Shown here: piece by piece, positions 17,566 to 24,867 of the stretch
How positions within the stretch are numbered: position 1 is the first letter of the stretch
Layout: each line of letters begins with the position of its first letter
Assembly (NCBI GenBank): GCA_963771985.1
Contig: CAVYVO010000013.1
Coordinates: forward strand, 1-64,000
Length of the DNA stretch: 64,000 nt
Direction: 5' to 3'
Source of the DNA: Trebonia sp963771985
GTDB taxonomy: Bacteria; Actinomycetota; Actinomycetes; Streptosporangiales; Streptosporangiaceae
Notes under the pieces: model-generated
Told to the model about the DNA's origin: nothing
The model's database searches: none
What the model saw: only the letters and a program-made list of their open reading frames with translations
Program-made: the position numbers and the translations under genes

Positions 17566-18390
17566 CCGATTCTCTGCCCGGCCACTTTCTGGCGGGTCGC
17601 GCAGCGGTTCGAGCACCAGTGCCCGTCCTCGGTCGTGCAGACCAACCCGAGTGGCAGCACTATCGGCAGCGTCGGCGCCGCGGCCGACCTGCAAGACAGC
17701 GGAAGCTCGGCCGGCGTCCGCGCCACCCACCTGGTGATGTCCGACGGCCGGGTCAATCACGCCGACTATCCCGATCTCGTGCCGCATCAGGTCGCCATCG
17801 TCATTTTCTCCGTTGTCGTCAACCGCGCGACCAAGATAAGCTCGCTTACCCGCGACGAACTCGTCGGAATCTGGACCGGAAAATACCGGAACTGGCGGCA
17901 GCTCGGTGGCGCGAACCTGCCCATTGATATCGTCAGCAGGACGACCGACTCGGGTACGCGCGCCACATTCGACCTCAAGATCCTGCGCATGCGAACCGAG
18001 ATCCAGCAATCATCGGAAAGCTGCACGAGCCCCGACCTGGTTCCCAATTCGCCGGTCATCCGCTGCGAGAAGTCCCGCACCGGCCAGTTGCTGGAGGCGG
18101 TCAACGCCATTCCGGGCGCCATCGGGTACGCGGAAGCCGCTGCCGCGGCGGCGCCGGAATACTCGAACGTCGACGAGATCCAGCTGGACGGCCGGGACGC
18201 CAGCCCGGAGCTGGTCAAGAACGGGCAGTACCCGTTCTGGGCGACCGAGTACCTGTACACGTACGGCAAGCCGGCGCCTGGCAGCCTGCTATCCGCTTTC
18301 CTCGGCTTCATGTCCACCGACATCGCCGCGAGCGTCCTGCAGGACGACGGCGACATCCCCTGCGGCCTGACCGCGCTCTGCGCCGGCTGA
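17566..18390 (+). pseudogene. 5'-truncated PstS-like phosphate-binding protein
   Basis: An open frame of about 274 codons with no start codon at its beginning and no signal peptide, entered directly after the pcaG stop. It matches the interior and C-terminus of PstS-type substrate-binding proteins: a GS..G phosphate loop (NPSGSTIGSVG), VVVNRATKISSLTRDELVGIWTG, SRTTDSGTRATFD and the family C-terminus. GTG at 17635 could start a 251-aa protein, but it would lack the export signal and the first beta strand. Probably a gene fragment joined to pcaG by deletion. No pstCAB genes are nearby. Confidence 0.7.
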
Positions 18391-18411
18391 GGTCCGTGCC
18401 AAGCTGGAGGT

Positions 18412-19431
18412 ATGCGAGCTGCTGACGTATCCGATTATCCCGAACGTACGCTCCTTACTCCCCAGGACTATCGTGCTGCCGCCGCCCGGATAGGCCCGTA
18501 CGTCCGGCGCACGCCGGTGCTGCGGGCCGTGGCCGATGGCCGCCCGGTCAGCCTCAAGCTCGAGCACCTGCAGGTCGCCGGCGTGTTCAAGATCCGGGGT
18601 GCTTTGAACGCGCTGCTAGCCCGGGGGGACGACCCCCCGGAACCCCCCGCGCACGGGGGAGCTACGCGCCCCCCCATTCCCCCCGCGGTCGTGACCGCCT
18701 CCGGCGGCAACCACGGGCTCGGCGTCGCGACCGCCGCCCGCTGGCTCGGGATCCCGGCCACGGTGTTCGTGCCCGCCACGGCGCCGGAGGCGAAGGCCCG
18801 CCGGATCGCCGCGCAGGGCGCGGACGTGGTGAAGACCGGCAGCGTCTACGCCGACGCCGAACGCGCCGCCCGCTCGTTCGCCGCCGACCATGACCTCTAC
18901 TACGTGCACGCCTACGACGATCCGGCGGTCGTCGCCGGCCAGGGCACCGTCGGCCTGGAGATCGCCGCCGACCTGCCGGACTGCGACGCGGTGGCCGTCC
19001 CGGTCGGCGGCGGCGGCCTGCTCGCCGGGGTGAGCGGCGCGCTGTTTTCCGTCAGCGCGGGGCTTTCCGGAAGCGCCGCCGCGCCCTGTCCCGTCGCGGC
19101 CGTCGAGCCGGAGGGCTGTCCGACCCTGCACGCCGCCGTCGCGGCGGGCGAGCCGGTCGAGGTCGGCGCCGACTCGGTCGCCGCCTCGGCGCTCGGCGCG
19201 AGCCGCGCCGGAGACCTGGCGCTCGCCGCGTACCGCGCGTACCCGGTCAGCCTCGCGCTGGTCGACGACAAGCAGATCATCGCCGCCCGGGACCGGCTGT
19301 GGGAGGAGTTCCGCCTCGCGGTCGAGCCCGCCGCGGCGACGGTGTTCGCCGCGTGGCTGTCCGGCCAGGTTCCCGGCGAGAATCCGTGCCTGGTGCTGTC
19401 CGGCGCCAACGCCGACTGGACGCCGGCCTAG
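18412..19431 (+). CDS. Threonine/serine dehydratase-like PLP enzyme
   Basis: 339 aa fold-type II PLP enzyme (IlvA/TdcB/serine racemase group) that would deaminate Thr or Ser. Motifs: the Schiff-base Lys60 in VFKIRGALNAL, phosphate/carboxylate loop SGGNHG (97-102) and a GGGGL cofactor loop near residue 200. The ATG at 18412 has GGAGG just upstream. It has no C-terminal ACT regulatory domain, so it is the catabolic or generic type. Between residues 70 and 92 there is an in-frame, Pro/Gly-rich insertion (18621-18685) in a loop that is short in relatives; a similar DNA element occurs at 42561-42610. Confidence 0.88.
   Translation: MRAADVSDYPERTLLTPQDYRAAAARIGPYVRRTPVLRAVADGRPVSLKLEHLQVAGVFKIRGALNALLARGDDPPEPPAHGGATRPPIPPAVVTASGGNHGLGVATAARWLGIPATVFVPATAPEAKARRIAAQGADVVKTGSVYADAERAARSFAADHDLYYVHAYDDPAVVAGQGTVGLEIAADLPDCDAVAVPVGGGGLLAGVSGALFSVSAGLSGSAAAPCPVAAVEPEGCPTLHAAVAAGEPVEVGADSVAASALGASRAGDLALAAYRAYPVSLALVDDKQIIAARDRLWEEFRLAVEPAAATVFAAWLSGQVPGENPCLVLSGANADWTPA
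18621..18685 (+). repeat. G/C-run insertion element inside the dehydratase gene
   Basis: Begins GGGGGACGACCCCCCGG and ends with a CGCCCCCCCATTCCCCCC-like tract; strongly self-complementary. It is inserted in frame in a surface loop of the PLP enzyme. The element at 42561-42610 shares the order GGGGGACG, CCGG, GGGGG-GCT, CGCCCCCCAT and CCCCC on the same DNA strand. Confidence 0.55.
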
Positions 19432-19465
19432 GGCCAGCCGGCGTATGGCCTAGGGCCGGCGTATG
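19423..19465. terminator. Bidirectional hairpin between convergent genes
   Basis: GCCGGC-containing units repeat around both stop codons: GCCGGCCTAGGGCCAGCCGGC and, 19 bp later, GGCCTAGGGCCGGC. They can fold into a strong stem that would serve both the dehydratase (plus) and the methyltransferase (minus). No U-tract is evident. Confidence 0.5.
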
Positions 19466-20283
19466 CCGACCGCGAGGCGGGCGACGAAGGTGGCGGTGAG
19501 TTCCGGCCAGCCGTGGTCGCGCAGTCGGCGGCGCACCAGGGAAAGGAACCGCTCCGCCGTGGCGGCGCCGAGCGCGCGGGTGCCCGACTGGGTGGCGAGC
19601 TGGGCCAGGTAGTCCTCGGCGGAGTAGGTCATCGTGAAGGGGTACCGCAGGCTGGCGATCTCCTCGAAGTACGGGCTCGCCTCGGCGGGGAAGTGCCACG
19701 CCTCGATCCGTTCCGGGGGCGGCGGCGGCGACCCGGCGAAGCCGACCGCCCGGTAATCCTCCTGCACGTTGGTCCAGAACGGCTCCTCGCCCGCCTCGCC
19801 CGCCTTGCCCGCCCTGTCCGCCCTGTCCGGCGGTCGCGCCCAGGCGCAGCTGCCGACCGCCATGGCCCCGCCGGTTTCGAGGAGGCTGGCGGGCTTGGCG
19901 TAGCGGACGGCGGGGTCGATCCAGTGCAGCATGTTGATCGCGACGACCGCGCGCGGCGGTTCGCCGTCGGGCGGCCAGTCTTCGAACGAACTGGTCACCA
20001 CCGTGGCCGCGGGAAAGTCCGCCAGCCGGCGCCGGGCCGCCGCCGCCAGCGAGGGGCCGAGCTCGACGGCGGTGACCGCGAGCCCCCGTTCGGCCAGCGG
20101 CACGGTCGCCTGCCCGGTGCCGCAGCCGATCTCGAGAACCCGGCCGCCGGGGGAGAGGCCGGCGAGCCGGACCAGGTCGTCGAACAGCGCCGACGGGCAG
20201 ACCGGCCGGGTGCGCTGATAGGTCTCCGCGTCCGCGTCGAACCCGGCGCGCAGCTCGTGCCGCTGCGCTGACTGGTCAGACAT
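19450..20283 (-). CDS. Class I SAM-dependent methyltransferase
   Basis: 277 aa cytosolic methyltransferase. Motif I VLEIGCGTGQAT (about residues 56-67), motif II VTAVELGPSL and the post-I region NMLHWIDPAVRYAKPASLL identify the Methyltransf_25/11 group, often acting on small molecules. The substrate cannot be inferred. The ATG at 20283 overlaps the end of the SGNH hydrolase gene by 8 bp, so the two are translationally coupled. It is convergent with the dehydratase gene. Confidence 0.85.
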   Translation of the reverse strand: MSDQSAQRHELRAGFDADAETYQRTRPVCPSALFDDLVRLAGLSPGGRVLEIGCGTGQATVPLAERGLAVTAVELGPSLAAAARRRLADFPAATVVTSSFEDWPPDGEPPRAVVAINMLHWIDPAVRYAKPASLLETGGAMAVGSCAWARPPDRADRAGKAGEAGEEPFWTNVQEDYRAVGFAGSPPPPPERIEAWHFPAEASPYFEEIASLRYPFTMTYSAEDYLAQLATQSGTRALGAATAERFLSLVRRRLRDHGWPELTATFVARLAVGIRRP

Positions 20284-21247
20284 CGCTAAGTGAGCCCCCG
20301 CCCGCGGCCGTGATCGCGCCCGTGGCCGTGGCCGTGGCCGCGGCCGTGATCGCCGCCGTGATCGCCGCCGTGGCCGCGGCCGTGATCGCCGCGCCGCCGT
20401 CGTGCCGGCCGACGCCCGCGGCGGCGTCGCAGATCAGGGGAGCCGTTCCGGTGTCCGGGGCCGGGAGCACGCCATGCGCGCGCAAGACGGCCGCCACCTT
20501 CCGCGCGATCCACGCGTCGCCGGCCGCGGTCGGGTGGAGGCCGCCGTCGAAGTGCTGGTAGTTCCAGCGCCCGGCGAGCGGGTCCATGATGATCGTGCCC
20601 CGGCCCGCACTGACGATGGCGTCGTCGACGCGGGAGAGCGCCGCCAGGTGCGCGGGCGACCGGCCGGTGAAGACGGTGACCAGCGCGATCCGCGCGTGCG
20701 GCGCCTCGGCGCGGATGAGGGCGATGGTCTGGCGGACCCTCAGCTGTTCGACGCGAGGCGGAACGCCGGCGTCGTCATGGCCCGCCTGAATGATGACGAG
20801 CGCCGGGTCGAGGGCGGCCAGGTGCTCGCGGGCCAGCAGCCGCGCGACCGGCCCCTGCCCGCCCGGGCCGGCGTGTACGTAGCCGGCCCCGGACACCCCG
20901 TAGACGACGGCGTTCCAGCGCAGCGTCCGGGCGAGCTGAACGGCCCAGGAGAGCTCCGGATCGTGCGGGCCGACCCCCGCCGTGTATGAAGCGCCGACGA
21001 TCGCCATCGTGGGTACGCCGTCGAGGCGCTGCTCGAGTTGGTGCTCGCAGGCCGCGAGCGGGTCGCGGGAGGCGACCGCCCGTGTCTGGACCGTTCCTGG
21101 CTTGCCCGGTCTCGGTGGCGGACCGGATTCCGCGGATCCCGCCGCGCTTCGTCCGGGAGAAACCAGCGACGACGCGAGAAGCGCGAGGAGGCAGGCGATC
21201 ACGCCCGCTCCGATTGCCGCCAGCCACAAAGTCCTGCGCCGCAACAC
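20276..21247 (-). CDS. SGNH/GDSL-type hydrolase, membrane-anchored, Ala/Thr-rich tail
   Basis: 323 aa. An N-terminal signal anchor (LWLAAIGAGVIACLLALLAS) is followed by a Pro-rich linker and an SGNH hydrolase domain: nucleophile Ser87 in VGASYTAG, Gly in SGAGYVHAG, the block-III-like QAGHDDAGV and the Asp/His pair DGGLHPTAAGD. Probably an extracellular esterase or acyl hydrolase. The last 45 residues are a low-complexity AITAAAT repeat encoded by degenerate GTGATCGCC/GTGGCCGCG units (20299-20395), unusual for the family. Translationally coupled to the downstream methyltransferase. Confidence 0.82.
   Translation of the reverse strand: MLRRRTLWLAAIGAGVIACLLALLASSLVSPGRSAAGSAESGPPPRPGKPGTVQTRAVASRDPLAACEHQLEQRLDGVPTMAIVGASYTAGVGPHDPELSWAVQLARTLRWNAVVYGVSGAGYVHAGPGGQGPVARLLAREHLAALDPALVIIQAGHDDAGVPPRVEQLRVRQTIALIRAEAPHARIALVTVFTGRSPAHLAALSRVDDAIVSAGRGTIIMDPLAGRWNYQHFDGGLHPTAAGDAWIARKVAAVLRAHGVLPAPDTGTAPLICDAAAGVGRHDGGAAITAAATAAITAAITAAATATATGAITAAGGGSLSDV
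20299..20395 (-). repeat. Degenerate tandem repeat encoding the hydrolase tail
   Basis: Repeats of about 6-9 bp built from GCCGTGATC and GCCGTGGCC (plus strand) encode the Ala-Ile-Thr-rich C-terminus. Likely length-variable between strains. Confidence 0.7.
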
Positions 21248-21281
21248 ACCTTAGTGTCGGCGAGCCATCCCGTGATGGCAA

Positions 21282-21582
21282 GCGCCGCCGCGTCCACGGA
21301 CGCGTCGGCGACCGGCAGCCGCGAGCCGTCCGCGCGTGCGGCGGGCCGCGGCGCCATCGCCAGCATCACGGCGGACAGGTCGATGAGCAGGCAGCGCATG
21401 GACAGCGCGGGCAGCAGACGGGCTAGCCGCCCGTTGCCGCCGCCGACGTCGAGCACCGTCCGCGCCCCCGCCGCGGCGAACCGCCGCGCGACGTCCGGGT
21501 GCACGTCATCATGCCGGTACCGCTCGGTGGACAGGAACCGGTCCGGGTCGGCGTCGTAATCGAGCGGCAGGACGCCCATCAT
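21282..21582 (-). pseudogene. Truncated SAM-dependent methyltransferase
   Basis: From an ATG at 21582 the first 100 residues match class I methyltransferases: substrate-side lead-in, then motif I VLDVGGGNGRLARLL, a motif II position CLLIDLSAVML, and LPVADASVDAAAL, after which relatives continue for another 100 or more residues. Here the homology stops and the frame runs on to 21199 in unrelated sequence overlapping the hydrolase start. Probably a 3'-deleted gene. Its start abuts the DUF6624 gene stop (21579) in an ATGA-type overlap. Confidence 0.65.
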
Positions 21583-22115
21583 TCATCACCATCATTGGCG
21601 GTGTAGAAAGCCCGCAGGTCGGCGTCATACTCCGCGTGCGGTCCGAGCCCGACCGCCGCGCGGCGTTCGTCGAGTCGCTCCGGGTCGTCCACCTCGTGCA
21701 GCTGGAGGCCGGAGTCCCGGGAATACCGGTACTGGGTGCCGTACAGCTGCGGCTCGCCCCGGTGCATCCGGGTCCGGTCGGTGAGGTATGCCAGGTCCCT
21801 GGGGCTGGCATCGCCGCGGCGCACCGCGTCCTCGAGCAGCCCGAGGGCCTGTTCTTGCAGGTCATGAGGAGCGTGCTGGACAAGCAGCCAGGCAGCGTGG
21901 GCGGCGTCGTCGCCGACCATGGCATTCCCGAGCCAGCCGTACACCGTGATGACCTGCCGCATCCGCGCGGTATTGGCCCGGTCGATCGCCAGGAGAGCGG
22001 TCACTTGTTCCGTGGTCGGGCTGGCTGGCATCTCCTTGCGAGCCTTCTGGTCGGCCGCCACGCGCGCCAGCAGCTCAGCCCGGAGTGCGGCCGCCGCGGT
22101 CGGCGTCAGGCTCAT
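21579..22115 (-). CDS. DUF6624-like protein
   Basis: 178 aa from an ATG at 22115 (MSLTPTAAAAL). All-helical sequence with the pattern seen in DUF6624 proteins: ADQKARKEM, IDRANTARMRQVITVYGWLG, VGDDAAHAAWLLVQHA, a block AYLTDRTRMHRGEPQLYGTQ and a C-terminal Asp/Glu-rich part. Function is unknown; no catalytic residues are established. The longer upstream frame (to 22418) is not credible because it would span the divergent region. It is divergent from a tiny membrane ORF. Confidence 0.75.
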   Translation of the reverse strand: MSLTPTAAAALRAELLARVAADQKARKEMPASPTTEQVTALLAIDRANTARMRQVITVYGWLGNAMVGDDAAHAAWLLVQHAPHDLQEQALGLLEDAVRRGDASPRDLAYLTDRTRMHRGEPQLYGTQYRYSRDSGLQLHEVDDPERLDERRAAVGLGPHAEYDADLRAFYTANDGDE

Positions 22116-22151
22116 GAGACCAGGTATATACCGATCCCGTACAATGCTCGA

Positions 22152-22241
22152 ATGGATTACCTGTACGCGGCCCTCCTGCTCGTCTTCATGGTGGCCGTGC
22201 TCGTCGTTCTTTGGAAGCGGGAGCATCCTAGGAAGGACTAG
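22152..22241 (+). CDS. Possible 29-aa single-pass membrane microprotein
   Basis: ATG at 22152; the sequence is a short N-terminus, one membrane helix (YAALLLVFMVAVLVVLW) and a positively charged tail KREHPRKD, obeying the positive-inside rule with the N-terminus out. No strong ribosome-binding site is visible. Such microproteins are easily missed; the composition, not homology, is the support. Confidence 0.4.
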   Translation: MDYLYAALLLVFMVAVLVVLWKREHPRKD

Positions 22242-22390
22242 CCGCTCAGGGCCGCGGCGAAGCGCCGGACGGCGGCCGGATCGCGCAATACACAGACCGT
22301 GGCGTGCGGGGCGGCCGCGCCGATAGCCGCCATGATCACCGGCAGGCTGAAGACCCGGGGTCTTGTCTGCTTGATCACGTTCGGCGCGCT
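22238..22390 (-). pseudogene. C-terminal gene fragment, unidentified
   Basis: A minus-strand frame ending with TAG at 22238 reads like a real protein C-terminus (SLPVIMAAIGAAAPHATVCV, then RRFAAALSG) but is closed upstream by two stops within 80 bp. The family is not recognised. The remaining sequence up to 22686 shows no supported gene. Confidence 0.3.
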
Positions 22391-22686
22391 TGATCACGTT
22401 CGCCGTGCGCCAGTTCACGGCGGCCCAGCGACCAGGCCGGCCTCGCCTTCGGCCGCCAGCCGCCGTAGCCGGCCAGACCCCGGCCTTTCCATCCCGGCAA
22501 GCGTCCGGAGTCCCGCGCTGGCCCGGCCGGTGACGGCGGGGGCCAGGGGTATCAAATCAGGAAATTTCAGGACTTAACACACAGATAGCCTCAGCCGTAC
22601 CGCCATGATCGCGAAGACCTTTATCCTGCCGAAGAACTTTTGTCCTATAATGCGCTAATATCTCCGTGATCATGAACTGGTGAGGA

Positions 22687-23175
22687 TCAGATACCCTGGC
22701 GGGGTATCCAGTGCCTGGCTGTAAGCGTGTCTCTCCGTGTCCCGCGCGCCGGACGGGCCGGCCGCCCGCGGTCGTGAGCAGCCCCCGGGCCGCAGAGCCT
22801 TCCGCACCGCCCCAGCGTCGCCGCCCAGTCCTCATCGGTGCGGAAGACCTGGGCCACATTCCCGGTCATGGTCGCGAGATCCACCCGCAGCGCGGGCAAG
22901 GCCGTGGCGTCCGCGTGCAGCCAGCGGACACCGCCCGCGCCCGGCTTACGGCGGGCGACGTCAAGGGAAGCGGAGGCCGGGTCGGCGGCGACCACTTCCA
23001 GGCCGCGAGCGGCGAGCAGGCACGCGAGGGTTCCGGTGCCGCAGCCGATGTCCAGGACACTCCCGGCGCTGAACTCATCAGCCAACGCGACATACGCATC
23101 CAGATCGGAACGGTCGGGATCCAGCGGGTCATAAATCTCCGCGAGCCGAGGTTCCGCGAAGATCGCATCAGCCAC
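22687..23175 (-). pseudogene. Broken SAM-dependent methyltransferase
   Basis: From an ATG at 23175 the protein matches class I methyltransferases (AEIYDPLDPDRSDLDAY, motif I VLDIGCGTGTLACLLAARG, motif II VVAADPASASLDVAR, then GNVAQVFRTDEDWAATL). The next expected block (AVRKALRPGG) is present but in another frame at about 22805-22830, after which homology is lost. A frameshift followed by truncation explains this. Adjacent on the same strand lies another, intact methyltransferase. Confidence 0.75.
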
Positions 23176-23196
23176 GTAGAGAACCGCGGGCCGGGG

Positions 23197-23970
23197 CTAG
23201 CCGACGCGGGCGACGCCGACGATTACCTGGCCGTCGCGGGGCGGGAGATGCACCGTCTGCTCCCAGTCCGGACGCCACTCCCGGCCGTCAACCACGCCGG
23301 GCGGCACCAGTTCCAGCGAGCCGAAGAAGCTGGCGAACTCCGGCACCGAGTGGTTGTACACCTTCGTTCCCCCGGAGGAGTAGGCGCCGAAGCCCGCTTT
23401 CGCCGCTTCGCCGTCGGCGCGTCCGGCGGACAGCACCACGTAGCTCCCGGGTGCCAGCGCCGCCACGTACCTGGCCACCAGGTCTCGCGCCGCGTCGGGC
23501 GTGAAGAAGTGGAGCAGGTACCCCATCAGCAGGCACGCCGGCGCTGCCAGGTCGATGCCCGCGGCGACCGCGCGCAGGATCGTGTCCGGCTCGCGCACGT
23601 CGCCGTCCACCACGGTCACGCCGGGATCGCCCTTGGCGGCCAGCGCGTGCAGGTGGCTGAGCACCACCGGGTCGTTGTCGACGTACGCCACCCGCGCGCC
23701 TGGGGCGACGGCCCGCGCCGTCTGATGCGAGTTCGGCGCGGTCGGCATGCCGCAGCCCAGATCGATGAACTGGGTGATGCCCTGGTTCGCCGCCCAGGTC
23801 ACGGCCCGGGCCAGGAACTGCCTGTTCTCCCGTGTCACCTCGACCGTCAGCGGGGCGACAGCCAGCAGCTTCTCCGCCATCTCACGGTCGGCGGCGAAAT
23901 TGTCCTTCCCGTCTAGGAGATAGTCGTAGATCCGGGCGATGGACGGCATACTGGGGTCGAAGTCGGCCAC
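23197..23970 (-). CDS. SAM-dependent methyltransferase, DUF574 (PF04672) type
   Basis: 257 aa from a GTG at 23970 (VADFDPSMPSIARIYDYLL). This lead-in, with ARIYDYLLDGKDNFAADRE, and TQFIDLGCGMPTAPNSHQTA are diagnostic of the actinobacterial S-adenosyl methyltransferase family PF04672, which is expanded in these genomes and largely uncharacterised. The SAM site is DLGCGMPT plus VAYVDNDPVVLSHLHAL. The starting point leaves 29 bp to the upstream gene, so a short operon with the secreted protein is possible. Confidence 0.88.
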   Translation of the reverse strand: MADFDPSMPSIARIYDYLLDGKDNFAADREMAEKLLAVAPLTVEVTRENRQFLARAVTWAANQGITQFIDLGCGMPTAPNSHQTARAVAPGARVAYVDNDPVVLSHLHALAAKGDPGVTVVDGDVREPDTILRAVAAGIDLAAPACLLMGYLLHFFTPDAARDLVARYVAALAPGSYVVLSAGRADGEAAKAGFGAYSSGGTKVYNHSVPEFASFFGSLELVPPGVVDGREWRPDWEQTVHLPPRDGQVIVGVARVG

Positions 23971-23999
23971 GGGCCAGATCCTAGCGCCCGAGGCGCGCT

Positions 24000-24614
24000 T
24001 CAGCCGAGTTGGAGCTGCCCCAGGTTCAGGTTGAGCGTGTTGCCTGAGCCGGGAATGGTGAGGTTGAGCAGCAGCGTGTTGAGGCCGCAATCGTGAAACG
24101 CGGGAATCGTGTACGTGCCGTTGACAGGTCCGCCCCCGCTTACCATGAAGCCAGACCCGGAACTGATGTTGATGTCGAAGGGAGTGGTCTGGCAGTTGTT
24201 GCCGACGGGCAGGCTGACGCCGAATACCGTCAGGTTAGTGATCTTCAGGGTCACGTTCGCCGTGCTGGTGATCGTGTTCGCGCTGAAGTTGACGGTCCCG
24301 GCGGCACTGCCATTCTGGATGATCTCGGTGGTCGCGGTGACCGGAATGAACCCGAATTCCTTCACCGACACGGTCGTGGGAGGAAGCGTGAGCGTGGATT
24401 CGGAGGCGCCGGTGGTGAGATCGACCGTGGCGGCGAGGGTCCCTGAGCCGAGGTTCGCGGTCGTGCCGAGCTTGGCGATGAAGGTGGTCCCGGTCACCGC
24501 GTAGTGCACGTTGGCCTCTGTGTCGGCGGACGCGGCGCCTGATGCGGCCATGAGGCCTGTAGTGGTGAGTATGGCGGCGCCCAAGGCCATCAGCGCGAGA
24601 CGCGTTCTTGCCAT
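24000..24614 (-). CDS. Secreted beta-rich protein, unknown function
   Basis: 204 aa with a clear signal peptide (LMALGAAILTTTGLMAASGAASA, cleavage after ASA). The mature protein is Thr/Ser/Asn-rich with alternating hydrophobic residues, suggesting a beta-sandwich, and has two Cys that may pair (NNCQTTPF and FHDCGLN). Ribosome-binding site AAAGGAG lies 8 bp before the ATG. Similar small secreted proteins are common beside esterases in actinomycetes. The upstream region carries a four-site operator array shared with the divergent esterase, suggesting co-regulation. Confidence 0.72.
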   Translation of the reverse strand: MARTRLALMALGAAILTTTGLMAASGAASADTEANVHYAVTGTTFIAKLGTTANLGSGTLAATVDLTTGASESTLTLPPTTVSVKEFGFIPVTATTEIIQNGSAAGTVNFSANTITSTANVTLKITNLTVFGVSLPVGNNCQTTPFDINISSGSGFMVSGGGPVNGTYTIPAFHDCGLNTLLLNLTIPGSGNTLNLNLGQLQLG

Positions 24615-24638
24615 GTTCGGTCTCCTTTGAACGAAGGC

Positions 24639-24674
24639 TACTCACGGGTAACCAGAGACGTTACTCATGGGTAA
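24639..24674. promoter_or_regulatory. Operator-like repeats, left pair
   Basis: TACTCACGGGTAA at 24639-24651 and TTACTCATGGGTAA at 24661-24674 (near-palindrome, 9-bp gap), directly ahead of the secreted-protein gene. They share the pattern YTACTSAYGRGTAR with the right pair at 24769-24798. The shape is typical of TetR-family operators. Confidence 0.65.
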
Positions 24675-24768
24675 TATGACTGGCAAGACTTCGCGCGAAG
24701 ACGTAAGAATTGCGGATATTCCGGGCCGACGATTTGCGGCTTGACGGGCCCGGAGAACCGGGCCGACA

Positions 24769-24798
24769 CTACTGATGAGTAGGTCTACTGACGAGTAA
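24769..24798. promoter_or_regulatory. Operator-like repeats, right pair
   Basis: CTACTGATGAGTAG at 24769-24782 and CTACTGACGAGTAA at 24785-24798, 2 bp apart, on the esterase side. Overlapping operators of this shape suggest cooperative binding by a TetR-like repressor; none is encoded next to it. Confidence 0.65.
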
Positions 24799-24867
24799 CG
24801 GCTCGTGGCCACAGTGGGGCGGGGCTTACGGCACTGCGTTCGCGGAGCCCGAGGAGTTGAGCCTGTT

